The notes below the pieces were generated by a model. The model saw only the letters and a list, made by a program, of their open reading frames with translations. It was not told the origin of the DNA and did not search any database. This document shows positions 8,911 through 16,955 of a stretch of 63,381 nucleotides of DNA, piece by piece (position 1 is the first letter of the stretch; each line of letters opens with the position of its first letter). The DNA lies in assembly GCA_002712305.1 (NCBI GenBank), contig PATE01000062.1:1-63381 (forward strand), written 5' to 3'. A program made the position numbers and the translations under genes. Source of the stretch: Gemmatimonadota bacterium. Lineage in GTDB: Bacteria > Latescibacterota > UBA2968 > UBA8231.

Positions 8911-9750
8911 ATGAATGAGACTGAGACCTACCTCTTCGACCTGCAGGGGTACCTCGTCGTACCGCAGGTCCTGACCGAGGCCGAGGTCGCCCTCTGTAAC
9001 GAAGCCATCGATCATCACGCCGACCAGATCAACGAGCGCGTCGGCGATCTGTCGCTCTCCAGCGATTCATCGACGCTGCAGGGGATTACCGGCCGTGGTG
9101 ATCTGGGCGGGCTGCTCGGTTGGGATCCGCCGTGGCGGGATCCCTTTCGCTCGATGTTGTGTCATCCTCGTCTGGTTCCTTACCTGCATGCCATTCTCGG
9201 CAAGGGTTACCGCCTCGATCACAATGCGGGGCTGATTTCGATGCGCAAAGGCACAGAGGGACACACCTTTCACGGCTCCTCCGGTCCTGGTTTCGACCCG
9301 AACCAGTACTACATCTGGCAGAACGGTCGCATGCACAACGGCCTCACTGTCGTCGCCTGGCAACTGGCCGATGTCAACCCAGGGGATGGTGGACTCATCG
9401 TGATCCCCGGTAGTCACAAGGGCAACGTTTCCTGCCCGACCCCCATCCGCAAATGGGAAGCTCACCATGACATCGTGAAACACGTGACCTGCAAAGCAGG
9501 GGATGTCGTCATCTTCACCGAGGCGGTCACGCACGGAACGATTCCCTGGACGGCGGATCACGATCGTCGATCGGTGCTCTTTCGCATGTCCCCGGCCAAC
9601 GTCGCCTACGCCCGCGGATATGACCCATGGCCAGAGCATATGCTTGTGGGGATGACGCCGGCGCAACGAGCAGTGGTCGAGCCACCTTACCATCCACGAC
9701 TTGACCGGCCGTCGCTGGACGACGAGGGCAACGTAGCGGGCGGTTCTTGA
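8911..9750 (+). CDS. Phytanoyl-CoA dioxygenase (PhyH) family protein lacking the usual iron-binding carboxylate
   Basis: 279 residues with the PhyH double-stranded beta-helix fold: N-terminal FDLQGYLVVPQVLTE, core VNPGDGGLIVIPGSHKGN, distal histidine TEAVTHGT (H208) and a following arginine block DRRSVLFR. In most PhyH enzymes the first metal motif is HxD; here the equivalent position reads H121-G-S, with no Asp or Glu two residues on. Loss of this carboxylate is known in Fe/2-oxoglutarate halogenases, where chloride takes its place, and in inactive homologues. The HG form seems common in a PhyH subgroup of uncultured bacteria (from memory). Function is therefore open: hydroxylase with another ligand, halogenase-like, or non-catalytic. 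Confidence 0.85.
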   Translation: MNETETYLFDLQGYLVVPQVLTEAEVALCNEAIDHHADQINERVGDLSLSSDSSTLQGITGRGDLGGLLGWDPPWRDPFRSMLCHPRLVPYLHAILGKGYRLDHNAGLISMRKGTEGHTFHGSSGPGFDPNQYYIWQNGRMHNGLTVVAWQLADVNPGDGGLIVIPGSHKGNVSCPTPIRKWEAHHDIVKHVTCKAGDVVIFTEAVTHGTIPWTADHDRRSVLFRMSPANVAYARGYDPWPEHMLVGMTPAQRAVVEPPYHPRLDRPSLDDEGNVAGGS

Positions 9751-9765
9751 CCCGTTCGCTTTCCT

Positions 9766-10714
9766 ATGGCCGATGTCTTGAAGGCTGACCCTCTGAGGGG
9801 GGTTTCCCGATCCTGGCCACCTGTTTCGACGGGCAGGGCTCGATCGACTACGGCAGTCAGGAGCGGTTGATCGAATTCTGTATCGAGGCGGGGACGCACG
9901 GTCTGGTCGCTTTGGCCAACGCGTCTGAGGGGCACCTGCTGTCGGAGGAAGAGAAGCAGCAACTGCAGCAGTTCGTCGTTCAGCGTGTCGCTGGCCGGGT
10001 ACCGGTGATTGTCACTGTGAATCATCCCTCTCCGATTGTCGCGGCCCGGGCCAGTCGGTTCGCCGAGGAGACGGGCGCCAGCGCGATCATGTCTCTGCCG
10101 CTTTTCTCTGGCCGATGGCGGGCGGGACTGGACGAAATCTCAGCCTACTACGATCAGCTCGACCAGGCTGTATCGATTCCCCTCGTTCTGCAAGACCACG
10201 TTCTCAGTGACATTCAATTGACGACGGACTACCTCGTGGGGCTGTCGCAGGCCTGTGAGCATCTGACCCACATCAAGCTCGAGTCGGGCAACATTATCCA
10301 CAAAGCGCGCAATTTATCCACAAAGTACGCAATTTCGCCCCGCCTTGGGTTTATCGCTCGCGGGGGTCTTTGGTGGCAACAGTGGAATCTTCCTGCCCGA
10401 AGAGATCGAAGCCGGATGCTGCGGCACCATGCCAGCTTGCTACATGCCAGATGTCTTCCGGCGGACATGGGACCTGATCGAAGCCAGCCAGTTCGATGAG
10501 GCGATGGATTTTTTCGCACCCTTTTCGAGACTCGCTGCGTATGAGAAATAGGTGTGCAATCGATGTGTCTGGAAGACGCTGCTTGTCGAACGGGGTGTGA
10601 TCGAGTCAGACTTCGTAAGAGAGCCTGTTCCGGCCTTCGCCACGGATTGGCAGAAGCAGCAACTGTTGCGTGTCGCGGGACAAGCAGGTCTGTTTGACCT
10701 CACGAGGGGTTGAT
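9766..10714 (+). pseudogene. Dihydrodipicolinate synthase (DapA) family gene with frameshifts and an amber codon
   Basis: The pieces reconstruct a DapA-family TIM-barrel aldolase/lyase of about 310 residues. ATG 9766 starts MADVLKADPLRGV; one missing T near 9808 moves to the main frame (ILATCFDGQG onwards, LANASEGHLL, HIKLESG with the likely Schiff-base lysine). A 20-bp tandem duplication at 10294-10333 plus another shift disrupts the next part. The frame from 10345 gives AGVFGGNSGIFLPEEIEAG and the C-terminal helices. TAG at 10549-10551 interrupts AYEK/VCNRCVWKTLL, and the true stop is TGA at 10712-10714. At least three lesions make this a pseudogene unless the assembly is at fault. The family cleaves or condenses 2-keto acids; the substrate is unknown. 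Confidence 0.8.
10294..10333 (+). repeat. 20-bp tandem duplication with two TTATCCACA (DnaA-box-like) sites
   Basis: Two near-identical 20-bp units lie head to tail (10294-10313 and 10314-10333), differing only at two bases (CG versus TA). Each starts with TTATCCACA, identical to the consensus DnaA box, at 10294-10302 and 10314-10322. The unit length is not a multiple of three and the duplication lies in the broken DapA gene, so the second box is most simply a by-product of duplication. Confidence 0.6.
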
Positions 10715-10760
10715 ATACTTCGACCACTCGACGAGTGGTTTCACTGAGCAGGGCAAATAA

Positions 10761-11570
10761 GTGCCTACAGGAGATGTCAGGATCGTGCTACCCAATCAGT
10801 TGAGTGAGCAGCAGTGGAAGACGTTCCAGGAGCAGGGGTATGTGCACCTGGGCAAGGTCGATGCCGTCGAACTCGCCGCCCTGCAGCAGCGCATCGACGA
10901 CATCATGATGGGCACAGCCGACATCGACTACGACCGGATGATGATGCAGTTGGATCGAGCCGACGGGCCTGGTTCGAAGCCCGGCCCCCAGTCGCCAGGC
11001 CACAAGGAAGCGAGTCTCAACTACCGCAAGATCCAGGATCTGGAAATGGATCCGCTGTTTCTGTCCTATCTGCAGAAGCCACTCTACCGTGAGATTTGCG
11101 AACGCGCCTACGGCACCCAGACAGATGTGGCCTGTCTTCGTGCCATGTTCATGAACAAGCCCTCCGGTCTTGGGTCTTATCTCGTGTGGCACCAGGATCG
11201 GTGGACGAATCTGGATCGCGACCCAAAGATCACAATCTGGACCGCCCTGGATCCGGCCACGAAGGAAAACGGCTGCGTGCAGGTCATTCCCGGTTCACAC
11301 GACAAGCTCCTGAATCCCGATCACGGATCAGGATTTCTCAGCGACGAGATGGTGGAGGAAGTCTCCAAACGAGAGGATTCGATCTATCTCGAACTGGAGG
11401 CCGGTGAGGTCGTCCTGTTGCACAACTGGCTGCTGCATACATCTGATGTGAATCGTTCGAAGCAGTCGCGACGCGCCTTCAGTGTCTGCTATATGGAGGC
11501 TGCCACCGTCGCCAACAATGACGCGACCTATCCCGTCGTGTTCGGTCAGGGCGCTCTGACTGTTGCCTGA
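10761..11570 (+). CDS. Phytanoyl-CoA dioxygenase (PhyH) family oxygenase
   Basis: 269 residues from GTG 10761 (an ATG four codons on is an alternative). It has a complete Fe(II)/2-oxoglutarate set: HxD motif WHQDRW (H144, D146), distal histidine LLHTSDVN (H226) and the 2-oxoglutarate arginine in SRRAFSVCY (R238). The core strand CVQVIPGSH is typical. The family hydroxylates lipids, small acids, nucleoside or sugar derivatives. It stands alone between the broken DapA gene and another, convergent PhyH gene. It is clearly divergent from the neighbouring PhyH, so this is not a recent tandem duplication. Confidence 0.87.
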   Translation: MPTGDVRIVLPNQLSEQQWKTFQEQGYVHLGKVDAVELAALQQRIDDIMMGTADIDYDRMMMQLDRADGPGSKPGPQSPGHKEASLNYRKIQDLEMDPLFLSYLQKPLYREICERAYGTQTDVACLRAMFMNKPSGLGSYLVWHQDRWTNLDRDPKITIWTALDPATKENGCVQVIPGSHDKLLNPDHGSGFLSDEMVEEVSKREDSIYLELEAGEVVLLHNWLLHTSDVNRSKQSRRAFSVCYMEAATVANNDATYPVVFGQGALTVA

Positions 11571-11690
11571 GGTGGTTGGCTCACGTGGCAGTTTCTTATC
11601 AAGAAGGCCGATCGTGAGGACGTGTTAGAGGGCGAGGAGGATGCCCACGCGGGGGCTTCGGCCTGAATACGTCTAAATCAGGCCAACCAT

Positions 11691-11724
11691 AGACCCGATC
11701 GCAAAACAGACCCGATCACAATAC
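11691..11724. repeat. 17-bp tandem direct repeat (two copies)
   Basis: AGACCCGATCGCAAAAC (11691-11707) is followed directly by AGACCCGATCACAATAC (11708-11724), 15 of 17 bases identical. It lies in the 160-bp gap between two convergent PhyH genes. The role is unknown; it could be a chance slippage product. Confidence 0.55.
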
Positions 11725-11730
11725 AGGGGT

Positions 11731-12465
11731 CTAGATGGCCCAGTATTTCCACAGATCTTCGGGGACGTCGTATTTCATCTCCTCTCGATCTGCATGGTGC
11801 CAGCGTGAGAACACGGCCTGACGCGGTCTCGATCGAACATTCGTCGATCCTGTGTGGCACAGGAAGCAGTGCCACAAGATGAGGTCCCCTGCCTGCCCGG
11901 TGAATTCGACAGGATCTGTCGGTGATCTATCACTGAACATCCCCCATTTCCGGTCCTCCCAGTCATCGCGCTCGGTGAAGCTGCCGGCCAGCTGATCGGG
12001 AAACTCATGGAAGAAATCGTGCACGCCGTGATGACTCTTCGGCCAATAGACGAATCCACCGCCCTGCTCTTCCACGGGTTCCAGATACGTTGTGGCGCCG
12101 AGCATGAACCCTCCGCTCCATCCTCCCGGGCCATATCCATCGATGTGTCCCGCTTCGGGCATCTGCCAATTCGCACGAGTTGACTTTGGCCACTGAACGA
12201 GCATGGATCCGCCACCACCGGTGAAGGATCCGCCGCCGATCTGATCCACGATGACCTGCATCTCTGGCAGTTCGCCCAGGCGAGGGCTTACAGAAAAATC
12301 CCCGATGACATACTCGTCGGGCCACGTGGTCGAGTCCTGGGCATCGGCGTCGATGTGAGCCCAGAACTGCTCGTGCCAGGAAGCGATCTGCTCGGCTTCG
12401 ACGAAACCGGGCAGAATGAGATAGGCGTTGTCTTTGAAGGACTCAAGCTGTTCGGGCGTGAGCAC
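11731..12465 (-). CDS. Phytanoyl-CoA dioxygenase (PhyH) family oxygenase
   Basis: 244 residues. Metal motif GHIDGYG (H107, D109), distal histidine LCHTGSTN (H204) and a downstream arginine in RPRQAVFSRW indicate an intact Fe(II)/2-oxoglutarate site. The N-terminal motif SFKDNAYLILPGFVE is the usual start of the fold. A WPKSHHGVHDFFHEF block follows the core strand and differs from the IPGSH pattern of the other paralogues, so it represents a separate subfamily. It lies downstream of the DEAD-box helicase on the same strand, separated by a hairpin, so it probably has its own promoter. No partner gene suggests a substrate. Confidence 0.85.
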   Translation of the reverse strand: MLTPEQLESFKDNAYLILPGFVEAEQIASWHEQFWAHIDADAQDSTTWPDEYVIGDFSVSPRLGELPEMQVIVDQIGGGSFTGGGGSMLVQWPKSTRANWQMPEAGHIDGYGPGGWSGGFMLGATTYLEPVEEQGGGFVYWPKSHHGVHDFFHEFPDQLAGSFTERDDWEDRKWGMFSDRSPTDPVEFTGQAGDLILWHCFLCHTGSTNVRSRPRQAVFSRWHHADREEMKYDVPEDLWKYWAI

Positions 12466-12497
12466 GGATCATCCTTGGATGGCTGCGATTTTGTGGT

Positions 12498-12521
12498 GGC
12501 GCCGGCAGGAGTGCCGGCGCC
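12498..12521 (-). terminator. Terminator-like hairpin downstream of helicase
   Basis: Perfect 10-bp inverted repeat GGCGCCGGCA (12498-12507) / TGCCGGCGCC (12512-12521) with a 4-nt loop, between the helicase stop and the start of the next minus-strand gene. There is no clear U-tract on the minus strand. Confidence 0.5.
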
Positions 12522-12608
12522 GCGCAGGAAGATAATCCGGGTGTGATTTCAGGTCGACCGGTGGGACCATGGAAGACCAATGCAGACAGCAAGCGTCTCA
12601 GGTCAGGA

Positions 12609-14126
12609 TCAGGCTGCCGGGCGGCGTCCTCGTCCGAATTTCGCCGCCCTGTTTACGGTCTTGCTGCTGATCGAATTCTTCGAGGCCGGCGTCGATGGGG
12701 ATTCGGTGGTGGTGCTGGTCGGGTTGCCATTGTGCCTCGACGCTCCGCGCTGCGGTTTGCCGGATTCATCGCTACGCGACGACCCATGGCGGGCACCATT
12801 GGGGCGATTGCCCGACGGTGAATTCTTCGCTGTCGCCGCCTGTTTGTTTCCACGACCCCGGCGTCGCGAACGGTTTCCATCGCTGCGACCGTTGCCGGAG
12901 GCACGATCGCTGTTGGGGCGACGATTCGACGAGCCACTCGATCGGGTCGTCGCACCGGACTTACTCGCGCGCAGTGTGGCGATCCGATCGGAGTGAAAGC
13001 GGTGGTCATCGGCAGACTCCAATTCGATGCCGGTCAGACGTTCAATGGCACGAACGTAGGGCAGTTCGTCTTCCTCGCAGAAAGACATGGCAACACCTTC
13101 AGCGCCGGCACGGGCGGTTCGTCCAATCCTGTGCACGTAGGACTCGGGCTCGTTGGGAATCTCGAAATTGATCACGTGGGTGATGTCATCCACGTCGATG
13201 CCGCGAGCGACGATGTCCGTCGCCACCAGGACTCGGACTCGGCCTGCATCGAAATCGCCCAGAGCTCGCTGACGAGCACCCTGGCTCTTGTTGGAGTGGA
13301 TGGCGTCTGCACTGATCCCACTCTTCACCAGATCGCGCGCGACCCGGTTGGCCCTGTGTTTGGTGCGGGTGAAGACGATGGCACGATCGATGTCCTGTTC
13401 TTTCAGCACTTCGGCCAGCAAGGCACGTTTGTTCGTCTTTTCTACGAATAGCACCTGTTGCTCGATGTTGTCGGCCACCGCCGAGGTGGGGGCTACGGCG
13501 ACGCGAGTTGGATCGTGTAGCATCTCGTTGGCCAGCTGGGTGATTTCCTTGGGCAACGTCGCCGAGGCGAGGAAGGTCTGCCGCTTTGCAGGAAGAGAAG
13601 ACACGATGCGTCGCACATCGCGAATGAATCCCATGTCCAACATTCGATCCGCTTCATCGAGGACTGCGATTTCCACCGCGTCGAGTCGAACCTCGCCCTG
13701 ACCCATCAGGTCGAGCAAGCGACCGGGGGTGGCGACCAGAATCTGTGGTTTGCGCCGCAACTTGGCGATTTGGGGGCCCGCTGCAACGCCGCCGACAATG
13801 ACGGTACTCTTCAGCGGAAGATGACGACCGTACGCTTCGAGATTCTCTTGAATCTGCAGAGCCAGTTCGCGCGTAGGTGTCAGAATGAGGGCACGCAGGT
13901 TCTTGCCACGTGCGGGAGTTTCATGCAGATGCTGAAGCATCGGCAGCGTAAAAGCAGCTGTCTTGCCGGTACCCGTCTGGGCTGTGGCGAGAATGTCCCG
14001 GCCTGCAAGGGCATCGGGAATCGCGTCACGTTGAATCGGCGAAGGTGTGGTGTAGCCCTCATCGTCAAGGGCACGCAGAAGCTGCGGGATGAGCGCCAGG
14101 CACTCGAAGGTTGTTTCCGTATCCAT
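12609..14126 (-). CDS. DEAD-box ATP-dependent RNA helicase, RhlE type
   Basis: 505 residues with all core motifs in order: Q motif (TTPSPIQRDAIP), Walker A AQTGTGKT (49-56), PTRELA, TPGR, DEAD (157-160), SAT (188-190), and the C-terminal RecA domain with ATDIVARGIDV and HRIGRTAR (about 332-339). Residues after about 390 form a 110-residue low-complexity tail rich in Ser, Asn, Gly and Arg, typical of RhlE-like helicases that bind structured RNA. It unwinds RNA in ribosome assembly and mRNA decay. It is divergent from the PLP-enzyme gene across a 270-bp gap, and a hairpin follows its stop. Confidence 0.93.
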   Translation of the reverse strand: MDTETTFECLALIPQLLRALDDEGYTTPSPIQRDAIPDALAGRDILATAQTGTGKTAAFTLPMLQHLHETPARGKNLRALILTPTRELALQIQENLEAYGRHLPLKSTVIVGGVAAGPQIAKLRRKPQILVATPGRLLDLMGQGEVRLDAVEIAVLDEADRMLDMGFIRDVRRIVSSLPAKRQTFLASATLPKEITQLANEMLHDPTRVAVAPTSAVADNIEQQVLFVEKTNKRALLAEVLKEQDIDRAIVFTRTKHRANRVARDLVKSGISADAIHSNKSQGARQRALGDFDAGRVRVLVATDIVARGIDVDDITHVINFEIPNEPESYVHRIGRTARAGAEGVAMSFCEEDELPYVRAIERLTGIELESADDHRFHSDRIATLRASKSGATTRSSGSSNRRPNSDRASGNGRSDGNRSRRRGRGNKQAATAKNSPSGNRPNGARHGSSRSDESGKPQRGASRHNGNPTSTTTESPSTPASKNSISSKTVNRAAKFGRGRRPAA

Positions 14127-14286
14127 GAAATCCTGTCAGGAATGGTAAAAAGAGACTACCCGAGACTCGTTGCGGCTCTCGTCCGGGTGTCAGGTGCGGA
14201 GGCACTCTTGGACAGGCACGGATACTGAGAAATACGCTGAAATCTTGGGGGGATATACATACTGAGGCTTTATGCAAGCTAACCGA

Positions 14287-14300
14287 GAATTCCCGAATTC
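14287..14300. promoter_or_regulatory. Possible operator: paired GAATTC palindromes in a divergent promoter region
   Basis: The 271-bp gap between the helicase (minus) and the PLP enzyme (plus) must hold both promoters. It contains two GAATTC palindromes separated by CC about 100 bp before the PLP-enzyme start. This is a weak observation; no -10/-35 pair stands out. Confidence 0.2.
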
Positions 14301-14397
14301 GCAATGTATAAGCTGCCATGATGTTTTGCTCTGGGTGGTGAACACCATTTCTTACGCGAGCAGAAAACGTCTCAATCCTGCAAGAGAGAAGGGAAGT

Positions 14398-15600
14398 ATG
14401 AGCTCCGAACTACCCGATCTACACGCCAAGTATGGTCTGACAAACATCATCAATGCCTGTGGGAAGATGACGCACCTCGGTGGTGCCATCGTATTGCCAG
14501 AGATTCGCCCCCAGGTGTCATCCAGTCTCGGTCACTTTTTCGACCTGGATGAGATTCAAACACGCGCCGGTGAAACGATTGCGAAGGCCTTTGGCGCCGA
14601 GTGGGGTTGCGTGACTGCCTGTACCGGTGCCGGCATTGCCCTGTCCGTCGCCGCCTGCATGACGGGGAAGGACGCCGGCCGCGTCGCCCAATTGCCTGAC
14701 ACGACAGGAATGAAGAATCGCGTTGTCCTGCAGAAGGGCCATGCCGTCAATTTCGGCGCCCCGGTCACACAGATGTGCAGACTCGCCGGTGCCAGTGTCG
14801 TGGAGATTGGGACCGTGAATGGGTCGACGGAGGTTCATTTACGACATGCCATCGACGACAATACGGCAGCTGTCGTCTTTGTCGTTTCGCACCACACCAC
14901 ACGCTTTGGCAGCATTCCCCTCACACGCGTGGTCGAGATCGCCCACGAATCAGGGGTACCGGTGATCGTGGATGGGGCGGCGCAGTCCTTCGTGATGGCG
15001 AAGATCATCGCCGCCGGTGCCGACTTGGCCATCTGCTCCGGGCACAAGTTTCTGTGTGGAACGACGGCCGGTGTCGTCGCCGGTCGCCGCGAACTGGTGG
15101 AAGCCGTGTATGCACAGAATCGTGGGGTCGGCCGACCGATGAAAGTTGGAAAGGAGGGGATCTTTGGAGTTCTCGCGTCACTAGAGACCCGAATGGCGAC
15201 CGACATCGATCAGTGGCAGGCGCAGCAGGACGCCAAGCGGGACCGCATCCATGAGCGACTCAGGGGGATCGACGGGGTAGGTCTGGACGTAGAAAACGAT
15301 CCCAACGGCAATCCCTTCAGCCGTGCGCAGATTCGCATCGACCCGACGCGCGCCAGGATTTCAGCGGCTGTTGTGGCCTCCGCACTGGAAGCGGGGAATC
15401 CGTCGATCAGAGTGCGCGCACATCATGTGGACGAAGGATGGTTCACCGTCGATGCCAACGAGTTGACCGGCGACGACGTCGAACTGGTCTGCGACCGAAT
15501 GCTGGATGTGCTCCAGGCGTCGCCCGAGGAAAAGGCAAGGCTCACGAAGATGTACGGAGGAGGGAGGGAAGGCGTGCCCGAGTTCAGTTGGCTCAGCTGA
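14398..15600 (+). CDS. PLP-dependent enzyme of the SelA / D-glucosaminate-6-phosphate ammonia-lyase fold
   Basis: Start ATG 14398 follows GAGAAGGGA; a longer frame begins at 14272 but lacks a ribosome site. 400 residues. An N-terminal INACGKMTHLGG block, a central FVVSHHTTRFGSI segment, a PLP-phosphate region VIVDGAAQSF and the Schiff-base lysine in ICSGHKFLCGTTAGVV place it in the L-seryl-tRNA(Sec) selenium transferase-like group. That group also includes ammonia-lyases of amino-sugar acids and diaminopropionate-type lyases. No selB, selC or selD is visible, so a catabolic lyase or aldolase role is more likely than selenocysteine synthesis. No neighbour fixes the substrate. Confidence 0.8.
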   Translation: MSSELPDLHAKYGLTNIINACGKMTHLGGAIVLPEIRPQVSSSLGHFFDLDEIQTRAGETIAKAFGAEWGCVTACTGAGIALSVAACMTGKDAGRVAQLPDTTGMKNRVVLQKGHAVNFGAPVTQMCRLAGASVVEIGTVNGSTEVHLRHAIDDNTAAVVFVVSHHTTRFGSIPLTRVVEIAHESGVPVIVDGAAQSFVMAKIIAAGADLAICSGHKFLCGTTAGVVAGRRELVEAVYAQNRGVGRPMKVGKEGIFGVLASLETRMATDIDQWQAQQDAKRDRIHERLRGIDGVGLDVENDPNGNPFSRAQIRIDPTRARISAAVVASALEAGNPSIRVRAHHVDEGWFTVDANELTGDDVELVCDRMLDVLQASPEEKARLTKMYGGGREGVPEFSWLS

Positions 15601-15619
15601 GAGGGAACCAGCCACCACA

Positions 15620-15822
15620 TCAGCATAACAAGCACCTCTGACCATACGTCGACGGCTCAGCTGGTTGCGCCTTGACGAAGATGCGTTCGCCCTGATTCAG
15701 GCGCTTCCAGGCCGACTCCTGCATTTCTTGTCGAGCAGATCTCGATTCAGGATCCGTCGTACATCACTTTCGGTGAGAATCGACGGAGCATCCGTGCCGG
15801 GGCGGTGTAACTGGAAGGGCAT
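15620..15822 (-). pseudogene. Small (~67 aa) hypothetical protein with one-base frameshift
   Basis: ATG at 15822 has a GAAGG six bases upstream. It reads HRPGTDAPSILTESDVRRI and NRDLLDKK, then ends early. If the AAA near 15720 is restored to AAAA, the frame continues as MQESAWKRLNQGERIFVKAQ and ends at TGA 15620-15622. The joined product is a basic, soluble protein with an IL(T/S)xSDVRRIL helix. No family recognised. This is the only coding signal I see in the 290-bp gap between the PLP enzyme and the membrane protein gene. Confidence 0.4.
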
Positions 15823-15890
15823 GCGTCGCCTTCGTCGGGTTTCTGATCGTAACCACGGCCAGTCTAACCGGTCGACAAGCAGGGAGCCAA

Positions 15891-16523
15891 CTACAACTCG
15901 ATGTTGGTCTCCACAGCCTCGTCCGAGTCTAGTGACGGCTGTCGGCGGCGGTAAGCGATGGCGCCTACGACCCCCATCAGTACGAGCAATCCCACACCCA
16001 TCCAGGGGCCATGCTGCCGGGCCAGTTCGAGCCCTTCGGCGCCGAATTGCATGCCCAGATAGCCACCCATTCCATACCGCATTGTGCGTCCGATGAATGT
16101 GCTCAGAACAAGAGGCACGGGACGCATACCGAAGACGCCGGCGCAGAGAATGAACAGTTTTGTGGGGTAGGGCGGGGGCGCCATGACAGCGAGTAAGATG
16201 ACCCAGGGCCCATGCAGGCTCAGACGGCGTCGAATGGATTCGATCCGCTGTTCAGAGAATCTGCGAAGGGTCACACGACCACTTCGTCGACCCACGCCAT
16301 ACAGGAACAGGCATCCGATTGTGGACCCCACCGCCGCGATCAAGGTGAGGATGGCGACGGAGGTCATGCTGTCGGTCACGGAGGCCTGGAGTACGAGCAG
16401 CACATCCGGACCCCCACCGGTAGGGATTCCTGCGGAATCGGCGACCGACAGCAGGGCCAGACCCACCGAGCCGGCCGCCTTGGCAAGTAGCTGCACCCAT
16501 ACGATGAAGTCCGGGGGTGTCAC
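15891..16523 (-). CDS. DedA/VTT-type (SNARE-associated) membrane protein
   Basis: 210 residues from GTG 16523. It has about five hydrophobic segments: residues 12-28, 55-80, 108-125, 133-150 and 177-195. The re-entrant-type block LHGPWVILLAVMAPPPYPTKLF is typical of the VTT/DedA domain, with conserved prolines before a hydrophobic helix, and is followed by FIGRTMRYGMGGYLG. Family proteins transport or scramble lipid carriers and support proton-motive force. The gene follows the Cys-rich peptide gene on the same strand but a strong terminator separates them, so expression is probably independent. Confidence 0.78.
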   Translation of the reverse strand: MTPPDFIVWVQLLAKAAGSVGLALLSVADSAGIPTGGGPDVLLVLQASVTDSMTSVAILTLIAAVGSTIGCLFLYGVGRRSGRVTLRRFSEQRIESIRRRLSLHGPWVILLAVMAPPPYPTKLFILCAGVFGMRPVPLVLSTFIGRTMRYGMGGYLGMQFGAEGLELARQHGPWMGVGLLVLMGVVGAIAYRRRQPSLDSDEAVETNIEL

Positions 16524-16542
16524 TGACGGTCAGAACAAGAAA

Positions 16543-16565
16543 AGCCCCCGGCAATGCCGGGGGCT
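16543..16565 (-). terminator. Rho-independent terminator of the Cys-rich peptide gene
   Basis: Perfect 10-bp GC-rich stem AGCCCCCGGC (16543-16552) / GCCGGGGGCT (16556-16565) with a 3-nt loop. On the minus strand it is followed by TTTTCTTGTTC, a classical intrinsic terminator about 40 bp beyond the stop of the small gene. Confidence 0.88.
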
Positions 16566-16602
16566 GTCCTTGCAGAGAAAGTCATTCGATCGTGAGTCGA
16601 GT

Positions 16603-16812
16603 TCAGGCGCCCGCGGTACTCGTCGGACAAGAGGCTGCCTTGTCCACGGGGCAGGAGGCCGCTGCCGTCTCGTCCAGAGGACAGACGCTGGGGCAGGTCT
16701 CACCGCTATCACTGGCGACACTGGCATAGAGTTCGGTTGCACCCATGCCCAGCACACCGGCGACGGCGAGACCCAGGAATGCGGCCACGATCGACTTGCG
16801 GATATTTGTCAT
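16603..16812 (-). CDS. Small exported Cys-Pro-rich peptide (69 aa)
   Basis: ATG 16812 has a strong GAGGAGG eight bases upstream; the longer frame from 16845 is less likely. The product has a basic start (MTNIRK), a hydrophobic segment (SIVAAFLGLAVAGVLGM), a linker ending near YASVASDSGE, and a short C-terminal module with four Cys-Pro pairs: CPSVCP, then ASCPVDKA and ASCPTSTA, a small internal repeat. It could be secreted or membrane-anchored, binding metal or forming disulfides. The strong ribosome site and perfect terminator suggest a monocistronic, well-expressed gene. No family recognised. Confidence 0.72.
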   Translation of the reverse strand: MTNIRKSIVAAFLGLAVAGVLGMGATELYASVASDSGETCPSVCPLDETAAASCPVDKAASCPTSTAGA

Positions 16813-16955
16813 GTGTTGGTCCTCCTCACAGATACTGGTTGCCACCGATAATGGCGGATCCCAGAGAAAAGGTCAAGTCCAGAGGCCAAGTCCAACGGTC
16901 AAGGGGAATCGATCGAGGCATTCACTCCATCGACCCCATGAGCCATCAGTTCCCT

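Noticed and set aside
10294-10322. Replication origin at the paired DnaA-box sequences
   Set aside because: No dnaA, dnaN, gyrB or parAB nearby, no AT-rich unwinding element, and the boxes lie in a coding remnant made by tandem duplication.
2478-10551. Reassignment of TAG to an amino acid
   Set aside because: Intact genes such as 4226-5224, 5234-6910 and fliG end with TAG at the expected place, so TAG is a normal stop here.
11571-11669. A short acidic reading frame (LIKKADREDVLEGEEDAHAG) after the PhyH gene
   Set aside because: No start codon or ribosome site in a sensible place; possibly the tail of a lost gene but too short to call.
14272-14397. N-terminal extension of the SelA-fold PLP enzyme
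   Set aside because: ATG 14398 has a good ribosome site and matches the expected start; the extension lies in the divergent promoter region.
14398-15600. True selenocysteine synthase (selA)
   Set aside because: Fold and lysine motif fit, but no selB, selC or selD is visible and related enzymes are sugar-acid or amino-acid lyases, so the symbol selA is not justified.
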